A stretch of 15,873 nt of DNA. Source: an uncultured Moraxella sp. (lineage in GTDB: Bacteria; Pseudomonadota; Gammaproteobacteria; Pseudomonadales; Moraxellaceae). Below are positions 1-6,890 of the stretch, piece after piece. The notes under the pieces were generated by a model. It was not told the DNA's origin, made no database searches, and was given only the letters and a program-made list of their open reading frames with translations. Numbering within the stretch: the first letter of the stretch is position 1; each line of letters begins with the position of its first letter. Made by a program: the position numbers and the translations under genes. The stretch covers positions 1 to 15,873 of the forward strand of contig CALTTE010000044.1 of assembly GCA_943908405.1 (NCBI GenBank). Direction: 5' to 3'.

Positions 1-18
1 GGCAAAATCTATGCATAG

Positions 19-94
19 CGAGTAATAATGAAAGCAAACGCAAGACAGTTTTATTAAAAAATTGTAGCGTTTTGTTTTAATTACTCGTTTTTTT
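19..94 (+). terminator. Long imperfect hairpin plus T7: terminator or carA leader attenuator
   Basis: Bases 19-26 (CGAGTAAT) pair with 80-87 (ATTACTCG). Bases 31-41 pair with 67-78, with one bulged T and one G-T pair. Bases 45-52 pair with 58-65 around a 5-base loop. Together this gives about 27 base pairs in one long imperfect stem, followed directly by seven T (88-94) on the + strand. The shape fits a Rho-independent terminator reading to the right. It lies 71 bp before the likely carA start, so it either ends an upstream gene outside the window or acts as an attenuator in the carA leader. I could not place a convincing promoter on either side. Confidence 0.6.
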
Positions 95-164
95 GTGGGT
101 AAAAAATACGATTAAGGGCGGTGCTGACTGTTAAGCGGTGGCAATTTGGCGATGGGTGGCAAAA

Positions 165-1352
165 ATGAGTAATGATACAACAAAAAATGAGACAACAAAA
201 AATAAGTTAGCAATTTTAGCACTGGCCGATGGGACGGTATTTCGTGGGGTGTCAGTTGGGGCGACAGGCGAGACGACAGGCGAGGTGGTGTTTAACACGT
301 CAATGACAGGTTATCAAGAGATTTTAACCGACCCAAGCTATTTGGGGCAGTTGGTAACTTTGACTTATCCACACATTGGCAATACAGGCTGTAACAGTGA
401 AGACGCTGAGTCTGGACGCATTCATAAAGTGTGGGCGAATGGCTTGATAATCCGTGATTTACCGCTATTGCACAGTAATTTTCGTACAGAGCAATCCTTG
501 GGGCAATATTTAAACGCCCATAATGTGGTTGCCATTGCTGAGATTGACACACGCAAGCTCACTCGTATTTTGCGAGATAAAGGGGCTCAAAACGGTTGTA
601 TTTTGACTTATGATGACGACGATACGGATAAGGCGGTCGCACAAGCCATAAAAAAAGCCCAAGCTTTTGTTGGGTTAAATGGGCTTGATTTGGCAAAAAC
701 GGCTTGCGACCCTGAGGGTTTTCATTGGCGTGAGGGGGTGTGGACGCTGGATGGTTTTAATAAGCCCAGCAGTGATTATCACGTGGTGGCTTACGATTTT
801 GGTACCAAGACTAATATTTTACGAATGCTTGCCGATAGGGGCTGTCGTTTGAGCGTTGTCCCTGCTACCACCCCTGCCGAGAAGGTGCTGGCAATGAATC
901 CTGATGGCATCTTTTTGTCCAATGGGCCTGGTGACCCTGCCGCTTGTGATTATGCCATTACCGCCATTGGTGAGCTATTAACGCATCATATTCCGCTGTT
1001 TGGCATTTGTTTGGGGCATCAATTGCTGGCATTGGCAAGTGGGGCAAAAACGGTGAAGATGAAGTTTGGTCATCACGGTGCCAATCACCCTGTGCAAGAT
1101 TTGGCAGATGGTACGGTGATGATAACCAGTCAAAATCACGGTTTTGCCGTTGATGAAACCACTTTGCCAGAGACGTTAAAGGTTACGCATCGGTCGCTGT
1201 TTGATGGCTCCAATCAAGGGATAGAACGCACCGATACGCCTGCTTTTAGTTTTCAAGGACACCCAGAGGCAAGCCCCGGCCCGCACGATTGTGGGGCGTT
1301 ATTTGATCGCTTTGTGGCAATGATAAAAAAACATAAAAGGGCTGATTTGTAA
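165..1352 (+). CDS. carA: Carbamoyl-phosphate synthase small (glutaminase) subunit
   Basis: CarA hydrolyses glutamine and channels ammonia to CarB, which makes carbamoyl phosphate for pyrimidines and arginine in the cytoplasm. The N-terminal CPSase small domain includes the family stretch EVVFNTSMTGYQEILTDPSY. The C-terminal half is a class I glutamine amidotransferase with nucleophile Cys282 in FGICLGHQ and the His366/Glu368 pair in QGHPEAS (395-residue numbering). The frame stays open back to a GTG at 138, but the ATG at 165 is preferred. It starts MSNDTT, follows a weak GGGTGG ribosome site at 154-159, and avoids nine extra residues not expected in the family. Even so, about 11 lysine/threonine/asparagine-rich residues precede the usual family start. 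The stop overlaps the next ATG (TAATG). Unusually, carB is not adjacent but begins 1.75 kb downstream. Confidence 0.96.
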   Translation: MSNDTTKNETTKNKLAILALADGTVFRGVSVGATGETTGEVVFNTSMTGYQEILTDPSYLGQLVTLTYPHIGNTGCNSEDAESGRIHKVWANGLIIRDLPLLHSNFRTEQSLGQYLNAHNVVAIAEIDTRKLTRILRDKGAQNGCILTYDDDDTDKAVAQAIKKAQAFVGLNGLDLAKTACDPEGFHWREGVWTLDGFNKPSSDYHVVAYDFGTKTNILRMLADRGCRLSVVPATTPAEKVLAMNPDGIFLSNGPGDPAACDYAITAIGELLTHHIPLFGICLGHQLLALASGAKTVKMKFGHHGANHPVQDLADGTVMITSQNHGFAVDETTLPETLKVTHRSLFDGSNQGIERTDTPAFSFQGHPEASPGPHDCGALFDRFVAMIKKHKRADL

Positions 1353-1876
1353 TGGCGTTTATTCTAACCGCCTTTGTGCTGTTTTTTGTGATACGGCTAT
1401 GTTTTTTGGCAATTTCTATTAAAAATGAAAAAAAGTTAATCGCCCGTGGGGCAACGCAGGTGGGAGCGACCACGTCCAAAGTGCTGGCGGCGGCTCATAT
1501 TGTGTATTATTTTTTGGCGTTGTATGAGAGTTATCAGCGTGGTTGGGTGTTTGATACTTTGACGGTACTAGGCTCAGTGATAGTTGGGTTGTCGCTTGTG
1601 GTGCTTGCTTATATCATCAAGCTGTTGGGGGCGGTGTGGACGGTTAAGGTCTATATTTTGCCCAATCACCCTGTGAGTCGTGCTTGGCTGTTTAAAACAT
1701 TTCGCCACCCCAATTATTTTTTGAACATCATTCCAGAGCTTATCGGTATGGCTCTTTTATGTCACGCTTGGACGACATTTTTAATTGGTTTGCCGATTTA
1801 TTTGGTGATTTTGGGGTTAAGGATTTATCAAGAAGAACAGGCGATGAGGCAGTTGCTTGCACCATTAAGCCAATAA
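1352..1876 (+). CDS. ICMT-family (isoprenylcysteine carboxyl methyltransferase-like) membrane protein
   Basis: This is a 174-residue integral membrane protein with hydrophobic segments at about 2-22, 46-60, 69-93 and 122-158. The region RHPNYFLNIIPELIG (118-132), followed by HAW and a C-terminal RIYQEE (157-162), matches the SAM-binding signature of bacterial proteins in the ICMT/phospholipid methyltransferase superfamily. Bacteria generally lack prenylated CaaX proteins, so the true methyl acceptor is unknown and should not be read from the family name. The start codon shares one base with the carA stop, and AAAAGGG (1335-1341) lies 10 bases before it, so translational coupling to carA is likely. 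Its location between carA and carB says nothing obvious about function. Family assignment is solid; substrate is open. Confidence 0.8.
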   Translation: MAFILTAFVLFFVIRLCFLAISIKNEKKLIARGATQVGATTSKVLAAAHIVYYFLALYESYQRGWVFDTLTVLGSVIVGLSLVVLAYIIKLLGAVWTVKVYILPNHPVSRAWLFKTFRHPNYFLNIIPELIGMALLCHAWTTFLIGLPIYLVILGLRIYQEEQAMRQLLAPLSQ

Positions 1877-2004
1877 AAACAGTAAAAACGTTTAACAATC
1901 ATTTATCCAATCACACTCGCCGATTGGTTAAATGGCAAATTCAAATAGTAAATTAAATGACTTTAAGCGGTTTTATCAGTGATAATTTTAATTATTTAGG
2001 CAAA

Positions 2005-2042
2005 TTTTTAAAGTTGTTAATAGTTTTTAAAGTTATTAATAA
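2005..2042. repeat. 19-bp tandem duplication upstream of lipocalin
   Basis: Two adjacent 19-bp units, 2005-2023 and 2024-2042, begin TTTTTAAAGTT and differ at two positions. They sit just before the ribosome site of the lipocalin gene, in an AT-rich spacer with no other gene. Confidence 0.8.
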
Positions 2043-2063
2043 AGATTAATCATAAGGATAACA

Positions 2064-2660
2064 ATGAATTTTCGTAAATTGACGTTGGCGTTGATTACAC
2101 TTGCCAGCATTGGCGTTGCGGTCAATGCTTATGCTCAAAACAGCCAGTCTGTTAACAATAATCAGCCCTTGCAGACGGTGGATTTTGTTGATGTTGAGCG
2201 GTATATGGGCAACTGGTATGAGATCGCACGCTTGCCAATGCCGTATCAAAAACAGTGTGTTGCCAATGTAACCGCCAATTATCATTTAAATGATGATGGC
2301 AGTATCACCGTTACCAATCGCTGTCAGACGGCAAGTGGCGATTGGTCAGTGTCTCAAGGACTTGCTAAGGCGGTCAGTGATGACAACAGCAAGCTTACGG
2401 TTACGTTTTTGCCCAAATGGTTGCGGTGGTTGCCTGTTGGCGATGCCCCGTATTGGGTGATGGCGTTGGACGATAAGTATCAAACGGCGATGGTGGGGCA
2501 GCCAAGCCGTGAGTATTTGTGGATACTGTCTCGCACGCCTGTGATGAATAATGCGGTTTATGAGGCTTATTTAAATCAAGCCAAAGATGCAGGCTATCGC
2601 CTTGATGGGTTGATTGAGACGGTGCAAGACAAAACGCAGGCTCAGAATTTTGATGAATAG
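2064..2660 (+). CDS. Secreted lipocalin (Blc-like)
   Basis: This 198-residue lipocalin most resembles bacterial Blc, a small beta-barrel that binds lipids such as lysophospholipids. The first strand carries the signature YMGNWYEIARLP (Gly49, Trp51), and the last conserved block is REYLWILSRTP (149-159). Residues 1-24 form a signal peptide ending AYA, with cleavage predicted before Gln25. There is no Cys there, so unlike E. coli Blc this copy is probably a soluble periplasmic protein and not an outer-membrane lipoprotein. Cys65 and Cys87 could form a disulfide. A good ribosome site AAGGA (2054-2058) stands five bases before the ATG. The gene lies in a separate unit, 187 bp after the ICMT-like gene. 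Confidence 0.88.
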   Translation: MNFRKLTLALITLASIGVAVNAYAQNSQSVNNNQPLQTVDFVDVERYMGNWYEIARLPMPYQKQCVANVTANYHLNDDGSITVTNRCQTASGDWSVSQGLAKAVSDDNSKLTVTFLPKWLRWLPVGDAPYWVMALDDKYQTAMVGQPSREYLWILSRTPVMNNAVYEAYLNQAKDAGYRLDGLIETVQDKTQAQNFDE

Positions 2661-2736
2661 ACAAATTTACCAATGAGCATTTGCCAAAAATAATGAGTAG
2701 ATGCTGATTTGTTTTTGGGTAATTTTATTGAGCGAA

Positions 2737-2766
2737 TTTATCTGTGCTTATCTGTATTTATCTGTG
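2737..2766. repeat. Three tandem 10-bp units (TTTATCTGTG type)
   Basis: Units at 2737-2746, 2747-2756 and 2757-2766 read TTTATCTGTG, CTTATCTGTA and TTTATCTGTG. A partial fourth follows (TTATC). The period equals about one helical turn, so all copies would face the same side of the DNA. Confidence 0.8.
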
Positions 2767-2797
2767 TTATCAAAGTGATGACATAGGACGACCCAAT

Positions 2798-2813
2798 CGC
2801 TTAACATTAAGCG
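2798..2813. promoter_or_regulatory. Palindrome upstream of carB, possible operator
   Basis: CGCTTAA and TTAAGCG flank a two-base centre, giving a near-perfect 16-bp palindrome. It shares AATCGCTTAA with a perfect palindrome after carB (6483-6498). A binding site is possible but unproven, and no family-specific operator is recognised. Confidence 0.25.
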
Positions 2814-2903
2814 TTAATGATAAAAAGCATATTCAGATTGGGGGCGATGTTATTAAAGTGGGTAAAGGAGAATTTTATTTGCCTTAAAAACCGTTTTAAT
2901 ATA

Positions 2904-2951
2904 CAAGCTTAATCAAGCTTAATGATAAGTTTAATTTAGTACATTTAGTAC
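2904..2951. repeat. Two exact short tandem duplications (10 bp, 9 bp)
   Basis: CAAGCTTAAT occurs twice in a row (2904-2913, 2914-2923), and ATTTAGTAC occurs twice in a row (2934-2942, 2943-2951). Both are exact, which suggests recent slippage events in the carB upstream spacer. Confidence 0.85.
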
Positions 2952-3098
2952 ATCGTTTAAATATATCGTTTAATGCTAAAAAAGCAAAACGCCAAAATAA
3001 TCTAAAGCCCAAACTGACAAAATAATAAGCCGTCCGATTGGGTGGTTTGATAATAAAAAATTGACACTAGCAACATTTAGCCAAAAAGTGAGCAACTT

Positions 3099-6000
3099 AT
3101 GCCAAAACGTACCGACATTCAATCCATTTTAATCATTGGGGCGGGCCCTATTGTGATTGGGCAAGCCTGTGAGTTTGATTATTCAGGGGCTCAAGCCTGT
3201 AAAGCCTTGCGTGAGGAGGGTTTTCGGGTGATTTTGGTCAATTCCAATCCAGCGACCATTATGACCGACCCGTCAATGGCAGATGCCACTTATATTGAGC
3301 CGATTACTTGGCAGACGGTAGAAAAAATCATTGCCAAAGAACGCCCTGATGCGATTTTGCCGACAATGGGCGGGCAGACGGCGTTAAATTGTGCGTTGGA
3401 TTTGGGCAAAAATGGCGTGCTGGATAAATACGGCGTTGAGCTGATTGGGGCAAATATTGATGCCATACAAAAGGCAGAAGACCGTGAGCTGTTTGATAAG
3501 GCGATGAAAAAGATTGGGCTAGAATGCCCCAAAGCCGACATTGCCGAAACGATGGAGCAGGCTTTGGCGATTCAGGCAAGGTTTGGTTTTCCTGTGATTA
3601 TTCGTCCGTCTTTTACGATGGGGGGTTCAGGCGGCGGCATTGCTTATAATAAGGAAGAGTTTATTGAGATTTGTGAGCGGGGTTTTGATTTGTCGCCCAC
3701 GCATCAGTTATTGATTGATGAGAGTTTGATTGGTTGGAAAGAGTATGAGATGGAGGTGGTGCGAGACAAAAACGACAATTGTATTATTGTTTGTGCCATT
3801 GAAAATTTTGACCCAATGGGGGTGCATACGGGTGATAGTATTACCGTTGCTCCTGCTCAGACTTTGACGGATAAAGAGTATCAGCTGATGCGTAATGCGT
3901 CCATTAGTGTGTTGCGTGAGATTGGCGTGGAGACAGGGGGGTCAAACGTGCAGTTTGGGGTCAATCCCAGCACAGGGCGTATGGTGGTGATTGAGATGAA
4001 TCCACGAGTGAGCCGTTCATCAGCGTTGGCAAGCAAGGCGACAGGGTTTCCGATTGCGAAAATTGCGGCCAAATTGGCGGTGGGCTTTACGCTGGATGAG
4101 CTGAAAAACGACATCACAGGGGGGGCAACGCCAGCAAGTTTTGAGCCAGCATTGGATTATGTGGTTACTAAAATTCCACGCTTTAATTTTGAAAAATTTG
4201 CAGGGGCTGACCCAACGTTGACCACCCAAATGAAGTCGGTGGGCGAGGTGATGGCGATTGGGCGTAATTTTCAAGAGAGCCTACAAAAGGCTTTGCGTGG
4301 GCTTGAGACTGGAGTGAGTGGTTTTGATGAGATTTTGCCCAGCGATATGGCCGATGAGGATAAGTTATCCCATATTAAGCGTTATTTGAGTGTGCCAACG
4401 CCTGAGCGGATTTTTTATATGGCAGAGGCGTTTCGTGTTGGTTTGAGTGTGGACGATGTGTTTGCTTTGACGCAAATAGACCGCTGGTTTTTGGTGCAAA
4501 TTGCCGATATTATCCACACGGAAAATCATTTAAAAACGCTGGGCTTGTCTGATTTGACGGCCACAGAGGTGTATGGCTTTAAACGCAAAGGTTTGTCTGA
4601 TTTGCGGATTGCCAATTTGATGGGCATTAGTCAAAAGCAGTTTAGAAAACACCGCTGGAGTATGGGGGTGTATCCTGTGTATAAGCGAGTGGATACGTGT
4701 GCAGGAGAGTTTGCGTCCAGTACTGCCTATATGTACTCTACTTATGATGAGGAGTGCGAGGCTGCCCCAAGAGATAAGGAGAAAATTATTGTTTTGGGCG
4801 GCGGGCCTAACCGCATTGGACAAGGCATTGAGTTTGATTATTGCTGTGTTCACGCCGCCCTTGCGATGAGAGAAGATGGCTTTGAGACCATTATGGTCAA
4901 TTGCAATCCAGAGACGGTGTCTACCGATTATGACACGTCCGACCGCTTATACTTTGAGCCAATTACTTTAGAAGATGTGCTGGAGATTGTGAGAGTTGAG
5001 AAGCCCAAAGGGGTGATTGTGCAATATGGGGGGCAAACGCCGCTAAAATTGGCTCGTGCTTTAGAAGAGGCAGGCGTGCCGATTATTGGCACAAGTCCTG
5101 ATGCCATTGACCGTGCCGAAGACCGTGAGCGTTTTAGTCATATGCTTGCCAAGTTGGGTTTAAATCAACCGCCCAATGCCCTTGCCAAAAGTTTTGATGA
5201 GGGGGTATTAAAAGCCAAAGAGGTGGGGTATCCTTTGGTGGTGCGTCCGTCTTATGTTTTGGGTGGGCGAGCGATGGAGATTGTTTATAATGAAGAAGAA
5301 TTGCGTCATTATCTAAAAACCGCTGTATCGGCATCGCCTGATGCCCCTGTGTTGCTTGACCGTTTTTTAAATGATGCCATTGAGGTGGATGTGGATTGTG
5401 TCAGCGATGGCAAAACGGTGGTCATCGGTGGTATTATGCAGCACATTGAAGAGGCGGGGGTGCATTCTGGCGATTCGGCGTGTTCTATTCCGCCTTATTC
5501 TTTGCCAAATGACATTCAAGACAAAATGCGTGAGCAGACCATTACAATGGCAAAAGAGCTCGGCGTGGTGGGCTTGATGAATGTGCAATATGCCGTTAAA
5601 GATGGCGAGGTTTATATTTTGGAGGTCAATCCAAGAGCCAGCCGTACCGTGCCGTTTGTGTCCAAAACTATCGGCATTTCATTGGCTCAGGTGGCGGCTC
5701 GCTGTATGGCAGGCTTAAGTTTGGCGGAGCAGAACTTTACTAAAGAGATTGTACCGTCATTTTATGCGGTCAAAGAAGCGGTATTCCCTTTTGCCAAATT
5801 CCAAGGTGTTGACCCCATTTTAAGCCCAGAGATGAAGTCTACTGGTGAGGTGATGGGGGTGGGACAAAGTTTTGGTGAGGCTTTTTATAAAGCTTTGATT
5901 GGTAGTGGCGACAAATTGACAGGATTGCCCACACAAAATGAAACCAAAACGGTGTTTTTGTCGGTCAAAGACAGCGACAAAAAAGGCGTGGTGGACGTGG

Positions 6001-6329
6001 CACGCCAATTTGCCAATTTGGGCTTTCGCTTGGTGGCAACGGGCGGTACACAAGCGGTATTGGCACAAAATGGCATAGATTGTACTCGCATTAACAAAGT
6101 TACCGAGGGTCGCCCACATATTGTTGATGCGATAAAAAATGGCGAAATTCATTTGATTGTTAATACCACCGAGGGCAAACAAGCTTTGGAGGATTCTTAT
6201 TCTATCCGCCGTGAAGCCTTGCAACAAAAAATCTTAAACGCCGCCACCATCAACGCCGCCAATGCCGTTTGTCAGGCCTATGAAACCCAGTTGCCGTTTG
6301 AGGTGTATCGTTTGCAAACATTGTCCTAA
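3099..6329 (+). CDS. carB: Carbamoyl-phosphate synthase large subunit
   Basis: CarB takes ammonia from CarA and, with two ATP and bicarbonate, makes carbamoyl phosphate. At 1076 residues it is full length (E. coli about 1073). The two homologous halves are both visible. The first begins with IIGAGPIVIGQACEFDYSG and the second, from about residue 560, with IIVLGGGPNRIGQGIEFDY. Each contains an ATP-grasp domain with matching MNPRVSRSSALASKATGFPI and VNPRASRTVPFVSKTIG motifs. The C-terminal MGS-like domain, from about residue 945, carries LVATGGTQ and the VTEGRPHIVDAI region and would bind allosteric effectors (UMP, ornithine). MPKRTDIQ is the usual family N-terminus, although the ribosome site is weak. 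No defect is visible. It is followed by a spacer with an inverted repeat, not directly by greA. Confidence 0.98.
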   Translation: MPKRTDIQSILIIGAGPIVIGQACEFDYSGAQACKALREEGFRVILVNSNPATIMTDPSMADATYIEPITWQTVEKIIAKERPDAILPTMGGQTALNCALDLGKNGVLDKYGVELIGANIDAIQKAEDRELFDKAMKKIGLECPKADIAETMEQALAIQARFGFPVIIRPSFTMGGSGGGIAYNKEEFIEICERGFDLSPTHQLLIDESLIGWKEYEMEVVRDKNDNCIIVCAIENFDPMGVHTGDSITVAPAQTLTDKEYQLMRNASISVLREIGVETGGSNVQFGVNPSTGRMVVIEMNPRVSRSSALASKATGFPIAKIAAKLAVGFTLDELKNDITGGATPASFEPALDYVVTKIPRFNFEKFAGADPTLTTQMKSVGEVMAIGRNFQESLQKALRGLETGVSGFDEILPSDMADEDKLSHIKRYLSVPTPERIFYMAEAFRVGLSVDDVFALTQIDRWFLVQIADIIHTENHLKTLGLSDLTATEVYGFKRKGLSDLRIANLMGISQKQFRKHRWSMGVYPVYKRVDTCAGEFASSTAYMYSTYDEECEAAPRDKEKIIVLGGGPNRIGQGIEFDYCCVHAALAMREDGFETIMVNCNPETVSTDYDTSDRLYFEPITLEDVLEIVRVEKPKGVIVQYGGQTPLKLARALEEAGVPIIGTSPDAIDRAEDRERFSHMLAKLGLNQPPNALAKSFDEGVLKAKEVGYPLVVRPSYVLGGRAMEIVYNEEELRHYLKTAVSASPDAPVLLDRFLNDAIEVDVDCVSDGKTVVIGGIMQHIEEAGVHSGDSACSIPPYSLPNDIQDKMREQTITMAKELGVVGLMNVQYAVKDGEVYILEVNPRASRTVPFVSKTIGISLAQVAARCMAGLSLAEQNFTKEIVPSFYAVKEAVFPFAKFQGVDPILSPEMKSTGEVMGVGQSFGEAFYKALIGSGDKLTGLPTQNETKTVFLSVKDSDKKGVVDVARQFANLGFRLVATGGTQAVLAQNGIDCTRINKVTEGRPHIVDAIKNGEIHLIVNTTEGKQALEDSYSIRREALQQKILNAATINAANAVCQAYETQLPFEVYRLQTLS

Positions 6330-6342
6330 TCATTGCCTAAAA

Positions 6343-6390
6343 CACCAGCCAAGGTTGTGGCAAAAAGTTATGGCAATCGCTTGGCTGGTG
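6343..6390 (+). terminator. Inverted repeat after carB, hairpin without T tract
   Basis: CACCAGCCAAG (6343-6353) is exactly complementary to CTTGGCTGGTG (6380-6390), with a 26-base loop. It starts 13 bases after the carB stop. No run of T follows, so it is more likely a 3'-end stabiliser or a weak terminator than a classic Rho-independent one. Confidence 0.4.
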
Positions 6391-6482
6391 GCTGGATTAT
6401 TAACCGTGGCAAATTATTGCTGGCAAGTTGTTGATGATAGGTTAATAATGGGTTTGGGTAAAGGATATAAAAAGCGTAAAAT

Positions 6483-6498
6483 AATCGCTTAAGCGATT
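6483..6498. promoter_or_regulatory. Perfect 16-bp palindrome AATCGCTTAAGCGATT
   Basis: The sequence equals its own reverse complement over 16 bp. A shared half-site AATCGCTTAA also occurs in the palindrome upstream of carB (2798-2813). It could be a dimeric protein site, but no known operator matches it. Confidence 0.25.
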
Positions 6499-6550
6499 GA
6501 ATTGGCAAGTGATGCGATTGGCTTGACAGTAACAGCAAGCATAACAATGC

Positions 6551-6691
6551 CTAAAGTGATAACAACGTCTAAAGTGCTTAATGTTCAAAGCGTTGACCGA
6601 CAAAAACGCTGAACACCAAAAGTATTGAACATCAAAAGCATTGAATGTACAAAATACTGCACCTAAAAAGCATTAAAGCCAAAACAACCGC
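6551..6691. repeat. Degenerate tandem array, about nine units of 12-18 bp
   Basis: Units begin at 6551, 6569, 6586, 6601, 6617, 6633, 6650, 6663 and 6680. The best-conserved members are CAAAAGTATTGAACAT (6617-6632) and CAAAAGCATTGAATGTA (6633-6649). The consensus is roughly C(A/T)AAAG-CATTGAACAT. Unit length varies from 12 to 18 bp, and no reading frame runs through the array. Confidence 0.7.
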
Positions 6692-6724
6692 CTAAGCCTT
6701 TGCTGTATAAAAGGTAAAACGATG

Positions 6725-6810
6725 TATAGTGAATTGGTTTAAAGGTAGTGCTTGCGGTTAATGGCTATGATGAATTATTTTCATTATTTATTTAAATTAA
6801 ATCACTTTTA
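6725..6810. mobile_element. Possible decayed MITE-like inverted-repeat element
   Basis: The left end TATAGTGAATTGGTTTAAA (6725-6743) matches the reverse complement of the right end (6791-6809) at 14 of 19 positions, with TTTAAA and TCACT best kept. The left end resembles the TATAGTGGATT-type termini of Correia-like elements in Neisseria. No transposase, target duplication or second copy is visible in the window, so this could be an old degraded insertion or a chance inverted repeat. Confidence 0.3.
6771..6783. promoter_or_regulatory. MetR-type box TGAA-N5-TTCA upstream of mesX
   Basis: TGAATTATTTTCA matches the MetR consensus TGAA-N5-TTCA exactly. It lies 108 bp before the mesX ATG and upstream of a loose candidate promoter (TTTATT at 6807-6812 and TTTAAT at 6829-6834, spacing 16). 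MetR is the homocysteine-responsive LysR-type activator of methionine synthase genes in enteric bacteria. Whether this organism has MetR cannot be seen here. Confidence 0.45.
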
Positions 6811-6890
6811 TTCATCTTAAAAATAAGGTTTAATAGGCACTGATGGTTATCAACGAGCTAATAAATGCTTAATCAATAAATGGGGAATAT

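Larger units (their letters stand above)
2661..3098. other. 438-bp spacer between lipocalin and carB
   Basis: I see no gene here. The spacer holds three short tandem duplications (2737-2766, 2904-2923, 2934-2951) and a spaced repeat ATCGTTTAA at 2952-2960 and 2965-2973. It also has a 16-bp palindrome at 2798-2813 and copies of ACCCAATC (2791-2798) and its complement GATTGGGT (3036-3043). A TTGACA at 3061-3066 lacks a matching -10 box at normal spacing, so the carB promoter is not placed. No clear terminator follows the lipocalin gene. Confidence 0.6.
6330..6890. other. 561-bp spacer between carB and mesX
   Basis: I see no convincing gene here. In order it holds an 11-bp inverted repeat (6343-6390), a perfect 16-bp palindrome (6483-6498), a nine-unit degenerate repeat (6551-6691), a decayed inverted-repeat element (6725-6809) and a MetR-type box (6771-6783). 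Then come a possible promoter and the GGGGA ribosome site of mesX (6882-6886). A 40-codon frame at 6370-6492 with a hydrophobic start is considered and rejected. Confidence 0.6.

Noticed and set aside
152..172. A six-codon leader frame (MGGKNE) overlapping the carA ATG
   Set aside because: It is too short to judge and has no ribosome site. Such frames are common by chance.
4530..4853. A 107-codon - strand frame inside carB
   Set aside because: It is the antisense shadow of a highly conserved carB region, with no family resemblance and no start signals.
5820..6227. A 135-codon - strand frame inside carB
   Set aside because: It is an antisense shadow of the MGS-domain coding region.
6370..6492. 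A 40-codon + strand frame starting MAIAWLVAGLLTVANYCW, like a tiny membrane protein
   Set aside because: There is no ribosome site, its start lies inside the carB-distal inverted repeat, and its end overlaps a perfect palindrome. The hydrophobic run may be chance.
6551..6691. CRISPR array
   Set aside because: Units are 12-18 bp, degenerate and directly joined without unique spacers, and no cas genes are nearby.
6700..6890. SAM riboswitch controlling mesX
   Set aside because: I could not find the conserved core or a terminator before the ribosome site. A MetR-type box is the better candidate.
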